64,000 bases of DNA from Mycolicibacterium rhodesiae (GTDB lineage Bacteria > Actinomycetota > Actinomycetes > Mycobacteriales > Mycobacteriaceae): NCBI RefSeq assembly GCF_002086695.1, contig NZ_MVIH01000012.1, positions 62,001 through 126,000 on the forward strand. The letters run 5' to 3'. How positions within the stretch are numbered: the stretch's first letter is position 1; each line of letters begins with the position of its first letter. Positions 24,478 through 33,832 of the stretch are shown in pieces. Position numbers and translations under genes: made by a program. Below the pieces are notes generated by a model. It ran no database searches, had not been told where the DNA came from, and was given only the letters and a program-made list of their open reading frames with translations.

Positions 24478-25860
24478 GTGGCGTCCGTCATCGATTCCGT
24501 CGTCAACCTGGCCAAGCGTCGTGGCTTGGTCTATCCAGCCGGCGAGATCTACGGCGGGACCAAGTCGGCCTGGGACTACGGCCCACTGGGCGTGGAGCTC
24601 AAGGAGAACATCAAGCGCCAGTGGTGGCGGTCGGTGGTGACCGGCCGCGACGACGTCGTCGGCCTGGACAGCTCGATCATCCTGCCGCGCGAGGTGTGGG
24701 TGGCCTCCGGCCACGTCGAGGTGTTCAACGATCCGCTCATCGAGTGCCTCAACTGCCACAAACGTCATCGCCAGGATCACCTTCAAGAGGCGTACGCCGA
24801 GAAGAAGGGAATCGCGGACCCCGAGTCGGTCGCCATGACCGAGATCGTCTGCCCGGACTGCGGCACCAAGGGCCAGTGGACCGAGCCCCGCGAATTCAAC
24901 ATGATGCTCAAGACCTACCTCGGGCCGATCGAGTCCGAGGAGGGCATGCACTACCTGCGCCCGGAAACCGCCCAGGGCATCTTCGTCAACTTCGCCAACG
25001 TGGTGACCACCTCGCGCAAGAAGCCGCCGTTCGGTATCGGCCAGATCGGCAAGAGCTTCCGCAACGAGATCACCCCCGGCAACTTCATCTTCCGCACCCG
25101 TGAGTTCGAGCAGATGGAGATGGAGTTCTTCGTCGAGCCGGCCACCGCGCCCGAGTGGCACCAATACTGGATCGACACCCGGCTGCAGTGGTACATCGAT
25201 CTGGGCATCAACCGCGACAACCTGAGGCTGTTCGAGCATCCCAAGGAGAAGCTGTCGCACTACTCGGCGGGCACCACCGACATCGAGTACAAGTTCGGCT
25301 TCCAGGGCAACCCCTGGGGTGAGCTCGAAGGCATCGCCAACCGCACCGATTTCGACCTCAAGACGCACTCGGAGCATTCCGGCACCGACCTGTCGTTCTA
25401 TGACCAGGCCGCCGACACCCGCTACATCCCGTATGTCATCGAACCCGCAGCGGGACTTACCCGTTCGTTCATGGCGTTCCTGGTCGACGCCTACGCCGAG
25501 GACGAGGCGCCCAACGCCAAGGGCGGGGTGGACAAGCGCACGGTGCTGCGGTTGGACCCGCGGCTGGCGCCGGTGAAGGCGGCGGTGCTGCCGCTGTCAC
25601 GGCACGCCGATCTGAGCCCGAAGGCCAAGGATCTGGCCGCGGAGTTGCGCAAGAACTGGAACATCGAGTTCGACGACGCCGGCGCGATCGGCCGCCGCTA
25701 CCGCCGCCAGGACGAGATCGGCACGCCGTACTGCGTGACCGTCGACTTCGATTCCCTCGAGGATCACGCGGTGACGGTGCGCGAGCGCGACCAGATGACC
25801 CAGGAGCGGATCGGCATCGACTCGGTGGTCGACTACCTGGCCACCCGGCTTAAGGGCTAA
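24478..25860 (+). CDS. glyS: Glycyl-tRNA synthetase (alpha2 type)
   Basis: A 460-residue class II synthetase charging tRNA-Gly. Motif 2 (FRNEITPGNFIFRTREFEQMEMEFF) and motif 3 (AAGLTRSFMAFLVDAY) are clear, and the C-terminal anticodon-binding domain begins near residue 355. An insertion after motif 1 has two Cys pairs (ECLNCHKRH and VCPDCGTKG), suggesting a zinc site; the M. tuberculosis enzyme, as I recall it, lacks these cysteines. The GTG at 24478 has AGGAG 11 nt upstream. A GTG at 24466 is the alternative. It is divergent from smtB, so the smtB operator may also affect it. The stop overlaps the convergent gene by 4 nt. Confidence 0.95.
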   Translation: MASVIDSVVNLAKRRGLVYPAGEIYGGTKSAWDYGPLGVELKENIKRQWWRSVVTGRDDVVGLDSSIILPREVWVASGHVEVFNDPLIECLNCHKRHRQDHLQEAYAEKKGIADPESVAMTEIVCPDCGTKGQWTEPREFNMMLKTYLGPIESEEGMHYLRPETAQGIFVNFANVVTTSRKKPPFGIGQIGKSFRNEITPGNFIFRTREFEQMEMEFFVEPATAPEWHQYWIDTRLQWYIDLGINRDNLRLFEHPKEKLSHYSAGTTDIEYKFGFQGNPWGELEGIANRTDFDLKTHSEHSGTDLSFYDQAADTRYIPYVIEPAAGLTRSFMAFLVDAYAEDEAPNAKGGVDKRTVLRLDPRLAPVKAAVLPLSRHADLSPKAKDLAAELRKNWNIEFDDAGAIGRRYRRQDEIGTPYCVTVDFDSLEDHAVTVRERDQMTQERIGIDSVVDYLATRLKG

Positions 25861-27866
25861 AAGCGGCCACCGCCGCCCAGCATTCCGCCGCCGTCGGATC
25901 CGCCTGACGATCCGCCGAAGGTGGTCGACGACCATCCGCCGCCACCGCCGAAGCCGCCGCCGAATCCACCGCGCATGCCGCCGGACAGGATGTTGCCGAG
26001 GATGATGCCGCCGATGACGGCGCCCATGTTCGACGAACCGCCAACGCCGCCATAGTGATTCATGTAAGTGCGCTGCGCGGCCTGGACGTCGTTGTTGGCC
26101 AGCTGCTGGGCTTGGGCGGCCAGCATCGACGCACCGTTGGCATGTGCGATCGCCTCGGCGACGTTGGTCTTGCGTTTGGCCTGCGCGGCCTCGAGTTGAC
26201 GCACCGCCTCATTGAGCCGGGTGCGAGCCTCGGGCCCGACGCTGCCGCGGCGGGTGTCGACGTAGTCCGCCACCGAACGCACCCGCGACTGGGCGGTGAA
26301 CAGCGCCTGGTCGTAGGACCGGCCCAGCCGTTCGGCGTTCTCCCGTTCCTCGGCGACGCTGGCCAGCAGCCGGTCGAGATCGGCGTCGGCCTGGGTCAGC
26401 TGCGTGAACGCCCCCAACGGGTCGGCCGATCCGTTGGTCTGGGCCGCGGCCACCGCCGCGACCGCGGCGTCGCGGGCGGCGGTCAACTCGGCGGTGTTGG
26501 ACAGTCCGCCCTGGGTCAGCTGGGCCACGGCCTGGTTGATGCCCTGCTGAGTGTCGGCGATCGCCGCAGGCAGGGTGGCGACCGCGCGCCGGATGTCGCC
26601 GGCCGCGCTGTCAACCGCGTCGAGCATCGAATCGGCCTGTTGCAGGGCGGCTTCCGCGCCGCGCACACAATCGACCAGTTCACTCTGCTCGCCGGCGACC
26701 GGCTTGGCCACCAGCTCGCGGGCCCGGCTGATCGAGTTGTCGGCGAAGTCGAGCCGCTCCTTGGCGGCAGCGGCGTTGCGCGCCACCGAGACCAGCGCCG
26801 ACTCGGCGAATTCGGTGTGCAGCTGAGTCAACGTGCCCTCGGCGGGATCGATGCGGGCACTGACGTCGACCAGCTTCTGGGTCAGCGTGTCCAGCCGGTC
26901 GGGTGCGTTGATGACGAGGTCGCGCAGCTGATGGAACGCCTGGTTCTGGGCGTCCAACTCACGGTTGGCCCGCGCGGCGGCAACCACCACCCGGGTCAAC
27001 AGATCGCGGCGTTGTGCGGGCGTCTCAGGCACCGCGTCGTCGAGCTGCTGGCGCACGTTGAACGCCTGCTGCAGGGTGGCCTTGGCGTTCTCGACGGCGC
27101 GCACGAATGGTTGCGTCTGCTGCTCGCCGAATTCCTCAGTAGCCAAGGTCAATTCGTTGGAGCTGGTACGCACCGCATTGTCGACGTCGACGACGATCGA
27201 CCGGGACAGCTCGTCAAGTGCGTCGAGCGGAACCGATGCCAGGGCATTGGGATCGGTGGGGTCGACCCGCTTGGCGGCGGCCACTTCGGCCTCGTGCCGC
27301 TTGCGCCGTCGCTGCCGGCTCCACACCAGCAACACCACCACCGCCAGGACGATGACGCCGAGAATGATCACCAGCGGTAGTAGCGAGAATCCGCCGCCGC
27401 TGCTGGTCTTGGCCGCCAGACCGTCAGCCGCCGCGATCGCGGCACCGGCCCAGTCGCCGTTGTGCAGGGCGGGTTCGATCTTGTCGTGGCGCAGGTCGTC
27501 GATCTTCGCGCCGCCGGCCGCCGCGGTGGGCACCAGGAAGGCGTAGGAGCGCTGCCCGGTCGCGACCGCCAGGATCGCGTCCTGATTGCTCAGATCGCTG
27601 GCCAGGCGGGTTTCCTCGGTCCAGCCCACTGCAGTCTTGGGGGCGAAGGAGTCGACGAACACCACCCACAGCCGCACGTTCCGCTCGCGGTAGAGGCTGT
27701 CGACGGCGTTCTGCACGCTGGCCAGCTGGCCGCCGGCCAGCACTCCGGCGTTGTCGGTGACGTAGTCCGGCAGCCGGAACGGTGGCTCGGCTGTCGCGGC
27801 GGGTGCCACCAAGGTGGCGGTGGTCAGGATGGCCGCGAGCAGGCTGAACAGACGTGCGAGGCGCAT
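25857..27866 (-). CDS. TPM-domain membrane protein with long helical region (Rv2345-like)
   Basis: A 669-residue envelope protein. It has a signal peptide (1-25), an extracytoplasmic TPM (YgcG-like) domain (about 28-150; DYVTDNAGVL...NVRLWVVFVDSF), a transmembrane helix (about 175-197), a basic stop-transfer RQRRRKRH and a long Ala/Gln-rich helical region (about 220-600) typical of coiled-coil. A glycine-rich tail (GGFGGGFGGGGG..., about 620-669) ends it. TPM domains occur in photosystem-repair and membrane-protein-quality proteins. The function in mycobacteria is unknown. Start ATG 27866 was chosen because it opens the signal peptide; the frame extends further upstream only as antisense of dgt. 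Confidence 0.85.
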   Translation of the reverse strand: MRLARLFSLLAAILTTATLVAPAATAEPPFRLPDYVTDNAGVLAGGQLASVQNAVDSLYRERNVRLWVVFVDSFAPKTAVGWTEETRLASDLSNQDAILAVATGQRSYAFLVPTAAAGGAKIDDLRHDKIEPALHNGDWAGAAIAAADGLAAKTSSGGGFSLLPLVIILGVIVLAVVVLLVWSRQRRRKRHEAEVAAAKRVDPTDPNALASVPLDALDELSRSIVVDVDNAVRTSSNELTLATEEFGEQQTQPFVRAVENAKATLQQAFNVRQQLDDAVPETPAQRRDLLTRVVVAAARANRELDAQNQAFHQLRDLVINAPDRLDTLTQKLVDVSARIDPAEGTLTQLHTEFAESALVSVARNAAAAKERLDFADNSISRARELVAKPVAGEQSELVDCVRGAEAALQQADSMLDAVDSAAGDIRRAVATLPAAIADTQQGINQAVAQLTQGGLSNTAELTAARDAAVAAVAAAQTNGSADPLGAFTQLTQADADLDRLLASVAEERENAERLGRSYDQALFTAQSRVRSVADYVDTRRGSVGPEARTRLNEAVRQLEAAQAKRKTNVAEAIAHANGASMLAAQAQQLANNDVQAAQRTYMNHYGGVGGSSNMGAVIGGIILGNILSGGMRGGFGGGFGGGGGWSSTTFGGSSGGSDGGGMLGGGGRF

Positions 27867-27910
27867 GACCGTCAAATGTAGTAGGGCCGGTGCTGGCAGA
27901 CTGTGCGTCG

Positions 27911-29179
27911 GTGACGACGAATGAGAACGGCCACTACGACGAGGCCGACCGTGAGCGGGTGGTGCACGAGCCGCCGAAGACTGCCGGTCTGCCCGGTACG
28001 TCGACGGAGCACCGCACTGACTTCGCTCGCGACCGGGCGCGCGTGCTGCACTGTGCCGCTCTTCGCAGGCTGGCCGACAAGACTCAGGTGGTCGGTCCGC
28101 GGGAGAGTGAAAACCCGCGCACCAGGCTGACGCATTCGCTGGAGGTCGCCCAGATCGGGCGGGGGATGGCGCTGCCGCTGGGCTGCGATGCCGACCTGGT
28201 GGACATGGCGGGCCTCGCGCACGACATCGGCCATCCGCCATACGGCCACAACGGGGAACGCGCGCTCGACGAGTTCGCGGCCGCCTGCGGCGGTTTCGAG
28301 GGCAATGCCCAGAATTTCCGCATCCTGACCCGTATCGAGCCGAAAGTGCTTGACGGACAAGGTCGCAGCGTCGGACTGAACCTGACCCGGGCGGGACTCG
28401 ACGCCGTCACCAAGTACCCGTGGTTCCGCGAACCGGGCGTGCGCAAGTTCGGCTTCTACGAAGACGACCGGGCGCTGGCCGAGTGGGTGCGAGGTGCCGC
28501 GCCGTCGCGACGGCCGTGCCTGGAGTCCCAGGTGATGGACTGGGCGGACGACGTGGCCTACTCCGTGCACGACGTCGAAGACGGCGTGGTGTCCGGCCGC
28601 ATCGACCTGCGGGTGCTGGCCGACGCCCACGCCGCAGCGGCGTTGGGCGCGCTGGGGGAGTCCAGCACGATCGCCGCCGCCGACCTGGAGGCCGCCGCCG
28701 AGCGGTTGTCTCAGCTGCCGGTGGTCGCCGGCGTCGGCAAGTACGACGGCACGCTCGGGGCATCGGTCGCACTCAAGCGGCTCACCAGTGAACTGGTCGG
28801 CCGGTTCGCCTCGGCGGCAGTGCGGCTGACCCACGAGGTCGCCGGGCCGCAGCCGCTGGTGCGCTACCAGGCCGATCTGCAGGTACCCGCGACCGTCCGG
28901 GCCGAGGTGGCGCTGCTCAAGACGCTGGCGCTGCAGTTCATCATGTCCGACCCGCGGCACCTGGAACTGCAGGCGCAGCAACGGGAACGGATCCACCGGG
29001 TGGCGAACTGGCTGCTCGACGGCGCGCCCGCGACACTGGATCCGATATTCGCCCCGGAGTTCACCGCCGCCGCTGACGACGCGGCGCGGATGCGGGTCGT
29101 CGTCGACCAGCTCGCCTCCTACACCGAAGGCCGGGTGGAGCGCATCGACGCGCACATCGCCGACGGATGCGCGTCCTAG
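27911..29179 (+). CDS. dgt: Deoxyguanosinetriphosphate triphosphohydrolase-like protein
   Basis: A 422-residue HD-domain dNTPase. Metal ligands are visible as His75 (TRLTHSLEV) and His104-Asp105 (AHDIGHPPYGHNG), with a further Asp in VMDWADDVAYSVHDVEDG. The family hydrolyses dNTPs to nucleoside and triphosphate. The GTG at 27911 gives an N-terminus matching M. tuberculosis Rv2344c and has no Shine-Dalgarno, so translation may be leaderless. dnaG follows 9 nt later, a conserved pair that links dNTP pool control with replication priming. Confidence 0.93.
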   Translation: MTTNENGHYDEADRERVVHEPPKTAGLPGTSTEHRTDFARDRARVLHCAALRRLADKTQVVGPRESENPRTRLTHSLEVAQIGRGMALPLGCDADLVDMAGLAHDIGHPPYGHNGERALDEFAAACGGFEGNAQNFRILTRIEPKVLDGQGRSVGLNLTRAGLDAVTKYPWFREPGVRKFGFYEDDRALAEWVRGAAPSRRPCLESQVMDWADDVAYSVHDVEDGVVSGRIDLRVLADAHAAAALGALGESSTIAAADLEAAAERLSQLPVVAGVGKYDGTLGASVALKRLTSELVGRFASAAVRLTHEVAGPQPLVRYQADLQVPATVRAEVALLKTLALQFIMSDPRHLELQAQQRERIHRVANWLLDGAPATLDPIFAPEFTAAADDAARMRVVVDQLASYTEGRVERIDAHIADGCAS

Positions 29180-29188
29180 ACTGTGCCG

Positions 29189-31120
29189 ATGACGACAGCG
29201 GTGAGCGGAGGTGGAGACCGCAAGGGCCGGATCTCCGAACGCGACATCGCCGCGATCCGTGATCAGGTCCGCATCGAGGACGTCGTCGGCGACTACGTGC
29301 AGCTGCGCCGGGCCGGTGCCGATTCGATGAAGGGCCTGTGCCCGTTCCACGACGAGAAGTCGCCGTCGTTCCACGTGCGGCCCAATCACGGGCATTTCCA
29401 CTGCTTCGGCTGCGGCGAAGGCGGCGACGCCTACGCCTTCATCCAGAAGATCGAGCACGTCAGCTTCGTCGAAGCCGTCGAAATGCTGGCCGACCGCGTC
29501 GGCTACACCGTGACCTACAGCGGCGGCGGTACCAGCGTGCAGCGCGACCGCGGCAGCCGGAGCAGGCTGATCGCCGCCAACGCCGCTGCGCAGGAATTCT
29601 ATGCTGCCGCACTGGAATCCGAGGAGGCCGCGCCCGCGCGGCAATACCTGACCGAGCGCAATTTCGACGCTGCGTCGGCCCGCCAGTTCGGCTGCGGGTT
29701 CGCGCCGTCGGGCTGGGATTCGCTGACCAAGCATCTGATCCGCAAGGGCTTCGAGTTCAAGGAACTCGAAGCCGCCGGGCTGTCGCGTGAGGGCAGACGC
29801 GGACCGATGGATCGCTTCCACCGCAGGCTGCTGTGGCCGATCCGCACCGCCAGCGGCGAAACTGTCGGCTTCGGCGCTCGCCGCATCTTCGCCGACGACC
29901 AGATGGAAGCCAAGTACGTCAACACCCCAGAAACGGTGCTGTACAAGAAGTCGAACGTGCTCTTCGGCATCGACCTGGCCAAGCGCGATATCGCCAAGGG
30001 ACATCAGGCCGTCGTCGTCGAGGGCTACACCGACGTGATGGCGATGCATCTGGCGGGTGTGACCACCGCGGTCGCGTCCTGTGGCACCGCGTTCGGCGAC
30101 GAGCACCTGTCGATGCTGCGGCGGCTGATGATGGACGACAAGTTCTTCCGCGGCGAGCTGATTTACGTCTTCGACGGCGACGCGGCAGGGCGCGCGGCCG
30201 CGCTCAAGGCGTTCGCCGGCGAGCAGAACCTGGCGGGGCAGAGCTTCGTGGCGGTGGCTGCCGACGGGATGGACCCGTGCGATCTGCGGCTGGCGCAGGG
30301 GGACGGTGCGCTGCGCGACCTGGTGGCCCGGCGGACGCCGCTGTTCGAGTTCGCGATCCGCACCGCACTGGCCGAGCACGATCTGGAATCCGCCGAGGGC
30401 CGGGTGGCGGCGTTGCGCCGCTGCGTGCCGATGGTCGCTCAGATCAAAGACCCCACGCTGCGCGACGAGTACGCCCGTCAGCTCGCCGGCTGGGTGGGCT
30501 GGGACGACGTCGCCCAGGTGATCGCCCGGGTTCGGGAGGAAGCCGGTCACAAGCCGGCCGGCCGCGATAACAAGCGCGCCGCGCCTGCCCGCACCAAGGT
30601 CACCGACGCCGGGGCCCGGCGACCCGACCCGCGCGACCCGACCCTGTGGCCGCAGCGTGAGGCGCTCAAAGCCGCTCTGCAGTATCCGGCGCTGGCCGGA
30701 CCGGTGTTCGACTCGCTGACCGTGGAGAGTTTCACGCATCCCGGGTACGCCGCGGTGCGGATCGCGATCGAGGCCGCGGGCGGGACCTCGTCGGGCATCG
30801 TCGGCGCACAGTGGATCGACACCGTGCGCGAACGGGCCGGCGCTCCGCTGACCGAGGGTCTGATCACCGAGCTCGGAGTCGAGGCGATCCGGGTCGAGGA
30901 GGAAGAGGAGAAGCTGCCGCGGTACGTCGGCGGTGTGCTGGCCCGGTTGCAAGAGGTGTGGGTAGGCCGTCAGGTTGCCGAGGTCAAGTCCAAACTGCAG
31001 CGGATGTCGCCGGTGGAGCAGGGCGACGAGTACCACGCCCTGTTCGGTGACCTGGTCGCGTTGGAGGCGTATCGGCGCAGCCTGCTGGAACAAGCCAGCG
31101 GCGACGACCTCACTGCGTGA
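29189..31120 (+). CDS. dnaG: DNA primase DnaG
   Basis: A 643-residue primase. The CHC2 zinc finger has Cys51, His54, Cys72 and Cys75 (CPFH...CFGC). The TOPRIM core shows VVVEGYTDVMAMH (around 275-290) and VFDGDAAGRAA (around 325-335). A basic, low-complexity linker (PAGRDNKRAAPARTK, around 455-475) leads to the C-terminal helicase-interaction domain. It makes RNA primers for replication with DnaB. It is cotranscribed with dgt. The first in-frame codon (GTG 29183) is a less likely start than ATG 29189. Confidence 0.96.
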   Translation: MTTAVSGGGDRKGRISERDIAAIRDQVRIEDVVGDYVQLRRAGADSMKGLCPFHDEKSPSFHVRPNHGHFHCFGCGEGGDAYAFIQKIEHVSFVEAVEMLADRVGYTVTYSGGGTSVQRDRGSRSRLIAANAAAQEFYAAALESEEAAPARQYLTERNFDAASARQFGCGFAPSGWDSLTKHLIRKGFEFKELEAAGLSREGRRGPMDRFHRRLLWPIRTASGETVGFGARRIFADDQMEAKYVNTPETVLYKKSNVLFGIDLAKRDIAKGHQAVVVEGYTDVMAMHLAGVTTAVASCGTAFGDEHLSMLRRLMMDDKFFRGELIYVFDGDAAGRAAALKAFAGEQNLAGQSFVAVAADGMDPCDLRLAQGDGALRDLVARRTPLFEFAIRTALAEHDLESAEGRVAALRRCVPMVAQIKDPTLRDEYARQLAGWVGWDDVAQVIARVREEAGHKPAGRDNKRAAPARTKVTDAGARRPDPRDPTLWPQREALKAALQYPALAGPVFDSLTVESFTHPGYAAVRIAIEAAGGTSSGIVGAQWIDTVRERAGAPLTEGLITELGVEAIRVEEEEEKLPRYVGGVLARLQEVWVGRQVAEVKSKLQRMSPVEQGDEYHALFGDLVALEAYRRSLLEQASGDDLTA

Positions 31121-31175
31121 AAACTTCCATCGGGTTATGGTTAACGTGCTGCCTGTCTCCGGCGAAAGGTCAGAT

Positions 31176-31487
31176 ATGACTACCGCGAATTCTCGTGCCC
31201 GGCGTATCGCCACCTTCGGTGCGCTTGCCGTGGCTGCGGCTGCGGTGCCGGCCCTGGCGGCGCTGGAGGCCCCGGTCGCATCGGCAAATCCCGGCGGCAC
31301 CTGCCTGGCCTGGTTCGGGTCGCGTGGCGACGGGCAGTGCCTGTCGTATTCGAACAACAACGTCAGCATCGGCACACCCCAGTTCGGTGTCTACGGTCCT
31401 GACGCGGGGTCGATGCCCGGTGGTGGTATCGGTGTGAGCACCGGCCCGCTGCTGCCGGGTCAGACCATCAGCATCCCGCTGGGCTAG
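31176..31487 (+). CDS. Small secreted hypothetical protein (103 aa)
   Basis: MTTANSRARRIATFGALAVA begins a signal peptide with a twin-arginine-like RR and a cleavage region around ASANP (residue 38). The mature ~65 residues are rich in Gly, Ser, Asn and Pro with two cysteines (GTCLAW, GQCLSY). AAAGG stands 7 nt before the ATG. No domain is recognised. The M. tuberculosis gene in this position, Rv2342, is also a short protein, but orthology is not evident from sequence alone. Confidence 0.75.
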   Translation: MTTANSRARRIATFGALAVAAAAVPALAALEAPVASANPGGTCLAWFGSRGDGQCLSYSNNNVSIGTPQFGVYGPDAGSMPGGGIGVSTGPLLPGQTISIPLG

Positions 31488-31499
31488 TTTTCCGGGTCG

Positions 31500-31556
31500 C
31501 GAGATCGACCTGAGGGCTGTGAATTTGTGCGCTTGACGACCGTGAGGTCGATTTCG
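31500..31556. terminator. Bidirectional terminator-like hairpin between convergent genes
   Basis: CGAGATCGACCT (31500-31511) and AGGTCGATTTCG (31545-31556) pair at 11 of 12 positions around a 33-nt loop, between the stops of two convergent small genes. The stem shares CGAGATCGAC with the hairpin at 23378-23440. Confidence 0.55.
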
Positions 31557-31562
31557 TCGTAC

Positions 31563-31811
31563 CTACTTCTCCGACCGCTGTGGTTCCACCACGGTGGTGT
31601 TGGCGTCGATCTCGGTGAGCGTGACCATCTTGGGGTCTGGATCCGGTGACACCCGGTCGGCGAGCTTGCGGCGTCCTGCGTCGATCACGGTCTTCGTGGC
31701 GGGATTGTCGGTGATGGCGCGGTAGGTGCCGACGATTTGCTCGTAGCGCTTACGGCCCGCCTTGGTGCCCAACACATAACCCACGCCGAGCACGGCCAGA
31801 TACTGGATCAC
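31563..31811 (-). CDS. Small membrane-anchored hypothetical protein (82 aa)
   Basis: Starts at a GTG preceded by AAGGGA. An N-terminal hydrophobic segment (IQYLAVLGVGYVLGTKAG) ends in the GTKAGRKRYEQI pattern seen in YtxH-like actinobacterial small proteins, with basic residues on the cytoplasmic side. The remaining ~60 residues are polar and probably cytoplasmic (DAGRRKLADRVSPDPDP). Function unknown. It is convergent with the secreted protein gene and divergent from tRNA-Asn. Confidence 0.75.
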   Translation of the reverse strand: MIQYLAVLGVGYVLGTKAGRKRYEQIVGTYRAITDNPATKTVIDAGRRKLADRVSPDPDPKMVTLTEIDANTTVVEPQRSEK

Positions 31812-31962
31812 TGCATTCCCTTCCTGAATCCTCGCGCCTCCATCCTGCCTGACGTACCTGTGTTGGCGCTCGCCCGCCGGTTTGGCATCCGGGGTCCCCG
31901 GTAAGCTAGAGTCACTCTCCGGTCCGCATCAGCGCGAAAGCACTCACGCGGGCTGCAGATAG

Positions 31963-32035
31963 TCCCCTGTAGCTCAATTGGCAGAGCTTCCGACTGTTAA
32001 TCGGACGGTTCTTGGTTCGAGTCCAAGCGGGGGAG
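31963..32035 (+). tRNA. tRNA-Asn (anticodon GTT)
   Basis: A 73-nt cloverleaf: acceptor TCCCCTG pairs with CGGGGGA, D-stem GCTC/GAGC, anticodon stem TCCGA/TCGGA with loop CTGTTAA (GTT at 31996-31998), T-arm CTTGG-TTCGAGT-CCAAG and discriminator G. M. tuberculosis also has its tRNA-Asn just beyond dnaG. I looked for a downstream copy of the 3' end and found none. Confidence 0.97.
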
Positions 32036-32059
32036 CAAGGTCATTCAATTCGTCGTTCG

Positions 32060-33278
32060 TCACCAGTCAAAGGCTTGGAAGACGAGCATTCCTAAACACA
32101 GCACCACGCCCAGGTAGGGGATCACCGTCGGGACGTTGAGGTAGCCGCGGTGCGAGCGCTGGCGCCGCTTGATGACGATCAATGACGCGTTCACGAGCGT
32201 GAAGATGATGAGCACCAACAGGCTGGTGAGCCGTGCCAGCGATACCAGCGGGAGCAGTGCGGTGCCGGCGATCATGACCGACACCACGACGACGGTCGCC
32301 GTCACCGGCGTCTGGTAGGAACCGTGCACGCGGGCGAACCTGCTGTGAATCCACCCTTCCTTGGCCAGTCCGTAGAGAATGCGCGAGCCCATGATGATCT
32401 GCACGATGACGCCGTTGATCGCGGCAACCATGCCGATCAGGCTGAGGAAGACCCCGTGGCCGGCGCCGCTTCGTTCGAACACCAACGTCAGCGGTGCCTC
32501 GCTGCGCGCGAGTTCACCCGGGGGCACCAAGGTCGTCGAGACGACGACAACCAACAGATACAGAACAGTCGAGAACAAGAGCGCGAAAAGGATGGCCAGA
32601 GGCATGGTTCGGCTCGGCTTTTTGGCTTCCTCAGCGACATTGACCATGTCTTCGAAGCCGATGAAGGCGTAGAAGGCCAGAAAGGCCCCGGCGAACGCCG
32701 CCGAGTCCGACCGCCGGGTCGATCGAGACCAAGCGGCCGACATCGATGTGTGTGAAGGCGTTCCGCCCGAACCAGATGACCACCACCAGACCCAAGACTT
32801 CGAGCCCGGTAAGGATTGCGGCCGTCGTGGCCGATTCGCCAATCCCTTTGATGGCGATGGCGCCGAGCACTACGAGCAGACCGATACTGCCCACGAGCGT
32901 GGGCACGGCTAGGAACGAGTTCAGATATCCGGCGAAGCCCTGGGCGAGCGCGGCCGCGGAGGCGATTCCGCCTCCAACCATTGTGAGACCGACAATGGTT
33001 GAGAGCCAGCGCTTTTCGAAAGCACGGTGGAGGTAGATGGATACGCTGGCGCTCACCGGATAGCGGCCCGCGAGCTCGGTATAAGACAGCGCGGTGACTG
33101 CGGCGACGGCCATCGCGATGAGGAAGGCAAGGGTAGTGCTGGAGCCCGCGAAACCCGCCACCTTCCCGACGAGTACGTATATTCCGGCACCGAGGATGTT
33201 GCCGAGTCCGTACAGCGTGACCAGAGGCAAGCCCAGCGTCCGCTTCAGTGTGGCGCCGTCGCCGACGGGTTCCGTCAT
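32060..33278 (-). pseudogene. APC-superfamily amino-acid permease, frameshifted
   Basis: The N-terminal half is encoded in the frame starting at ATG 33278 (TLYGLGNILGAGIYVLVGKV, the TM1 signature of APC amino-acid/polyamine transporters) and runs through about six helices. Near 32700-32715 the match jumps by +1 into another frame (SDSAAFAGAFLAFYAFIGFEDM) that continues to the stop at 32060 with the remaining helices. Joined, the two give a normal permease of about 405 residues with no missing segment. A one-base insertion (or two-base deletion) in GCGGTCGGACTCGG explains it. Either a recent pseudogene or an assembly error; nothing else in the gene looks decayed. Confidence 0.8.
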
Positions 33279-33568
33279 GGCCGCATCGACGGTCGGCGCA
33301 GGATTCTGGCCGGCCGGCGGTTGCGCATCGCACCCAGTTCGACACAGCCTGGGTCATCCATCCGCGGAAGTGTATTCGGACGATCCTTCGTGGGCTGGTC
33401 GTCGGCCGCGTCTCGGGTCGCCGCCTCTCTGCACTGTTGGCCGCCGACCTGATGACTTTCTGCCCTATTCGACCTCAGTCGCGGGGGAGTCCAGGGGCCC
33501 AATCTCATTGGCGTACAGGGATCGTCGTGCGCAGGATCCGACGGGACTGGTCAGGACGGACGAACGCG
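33279..33568. other. Intergenic region with no recognised feature
   Basis: These 290 bases lie between the 5' end of the permease and the 3' end of the COX4-like gene, both on the minus strand. I see no credible gene, RNA or strong hairpin. Promoter elements for the permease should be here, but none stands out. Confidence 0.5.
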
Positions 33569-33832
33569 TCACAGCCACAGATACAAGCCGGACAGCAGCG
33601 CCCACAGCCCCACGCAATACACCTCGAACGCCATTCGCAGAGGGATCGGGGCGTGCCGCAACTCCATGAAGTCCAGGCCCACCAGCCGCACCTTGATCGC
33701 CGCGATCGCCAGAACCGCGACCGCGACCAGTGAGCCGGTGCCGTGGTCCGCGCCAAGGATGAACGACGCCAGCGTCGCGGCCACCAGGATCAGCCAGCTC
33801 ACGCCGGCCCGATTACGCATCAAATCCAGCAT
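33569..33832 (-). CDS. Cytochrome c oxidase subunit IV-like membrane protein
   Basis: An 87-residue protein with three hydrophobic helices (GVSWLILVAATLASFILG, GSLVAVAVLAIAAIKVRLVG, FEVYCVGLWALLSGLYLWL), fitting the prokaryotic COX4 family (caa3/bo3 subunit IV type). The start overlaps the COX3-like stop (TGATG). No catalytic residues are expected in this subunit. Third gene of a small membrane operon with no subunit I or II. Confidence 0.75.
   Translation of the reverse strand: MLDLMRNRAGVSWLILVAATLASFILGADHGTGSLVAVAVLAIAAIKVRLVGLDFMELRHAPIPLRMAFEVYCVGLWALLSGLYLWL

Noticed and set aside
30975..31175. Upstream extension of the secreted protein frame into dnaG
   Set aside because: The extension is an out-of-frame reading of dnaG. 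The signal peptide and Shine-Dalgarno place the start at 31176.
27872..31375. A very long minus-strand open frame opposite dgt and dnaG
   Set aside because: High GC at third codon positions leaves long open frames on the opposite strand. Composition is low in hydrophobic order and rich in Arg, His, Gln and Gly, there is no domain, and the plus strand carries two clear essential genes.
31963..32060. tRNA-Asn as a second integration site
   Set aside because: I looked for a repeated copy of the tRNA 3' end downstream and saw none.
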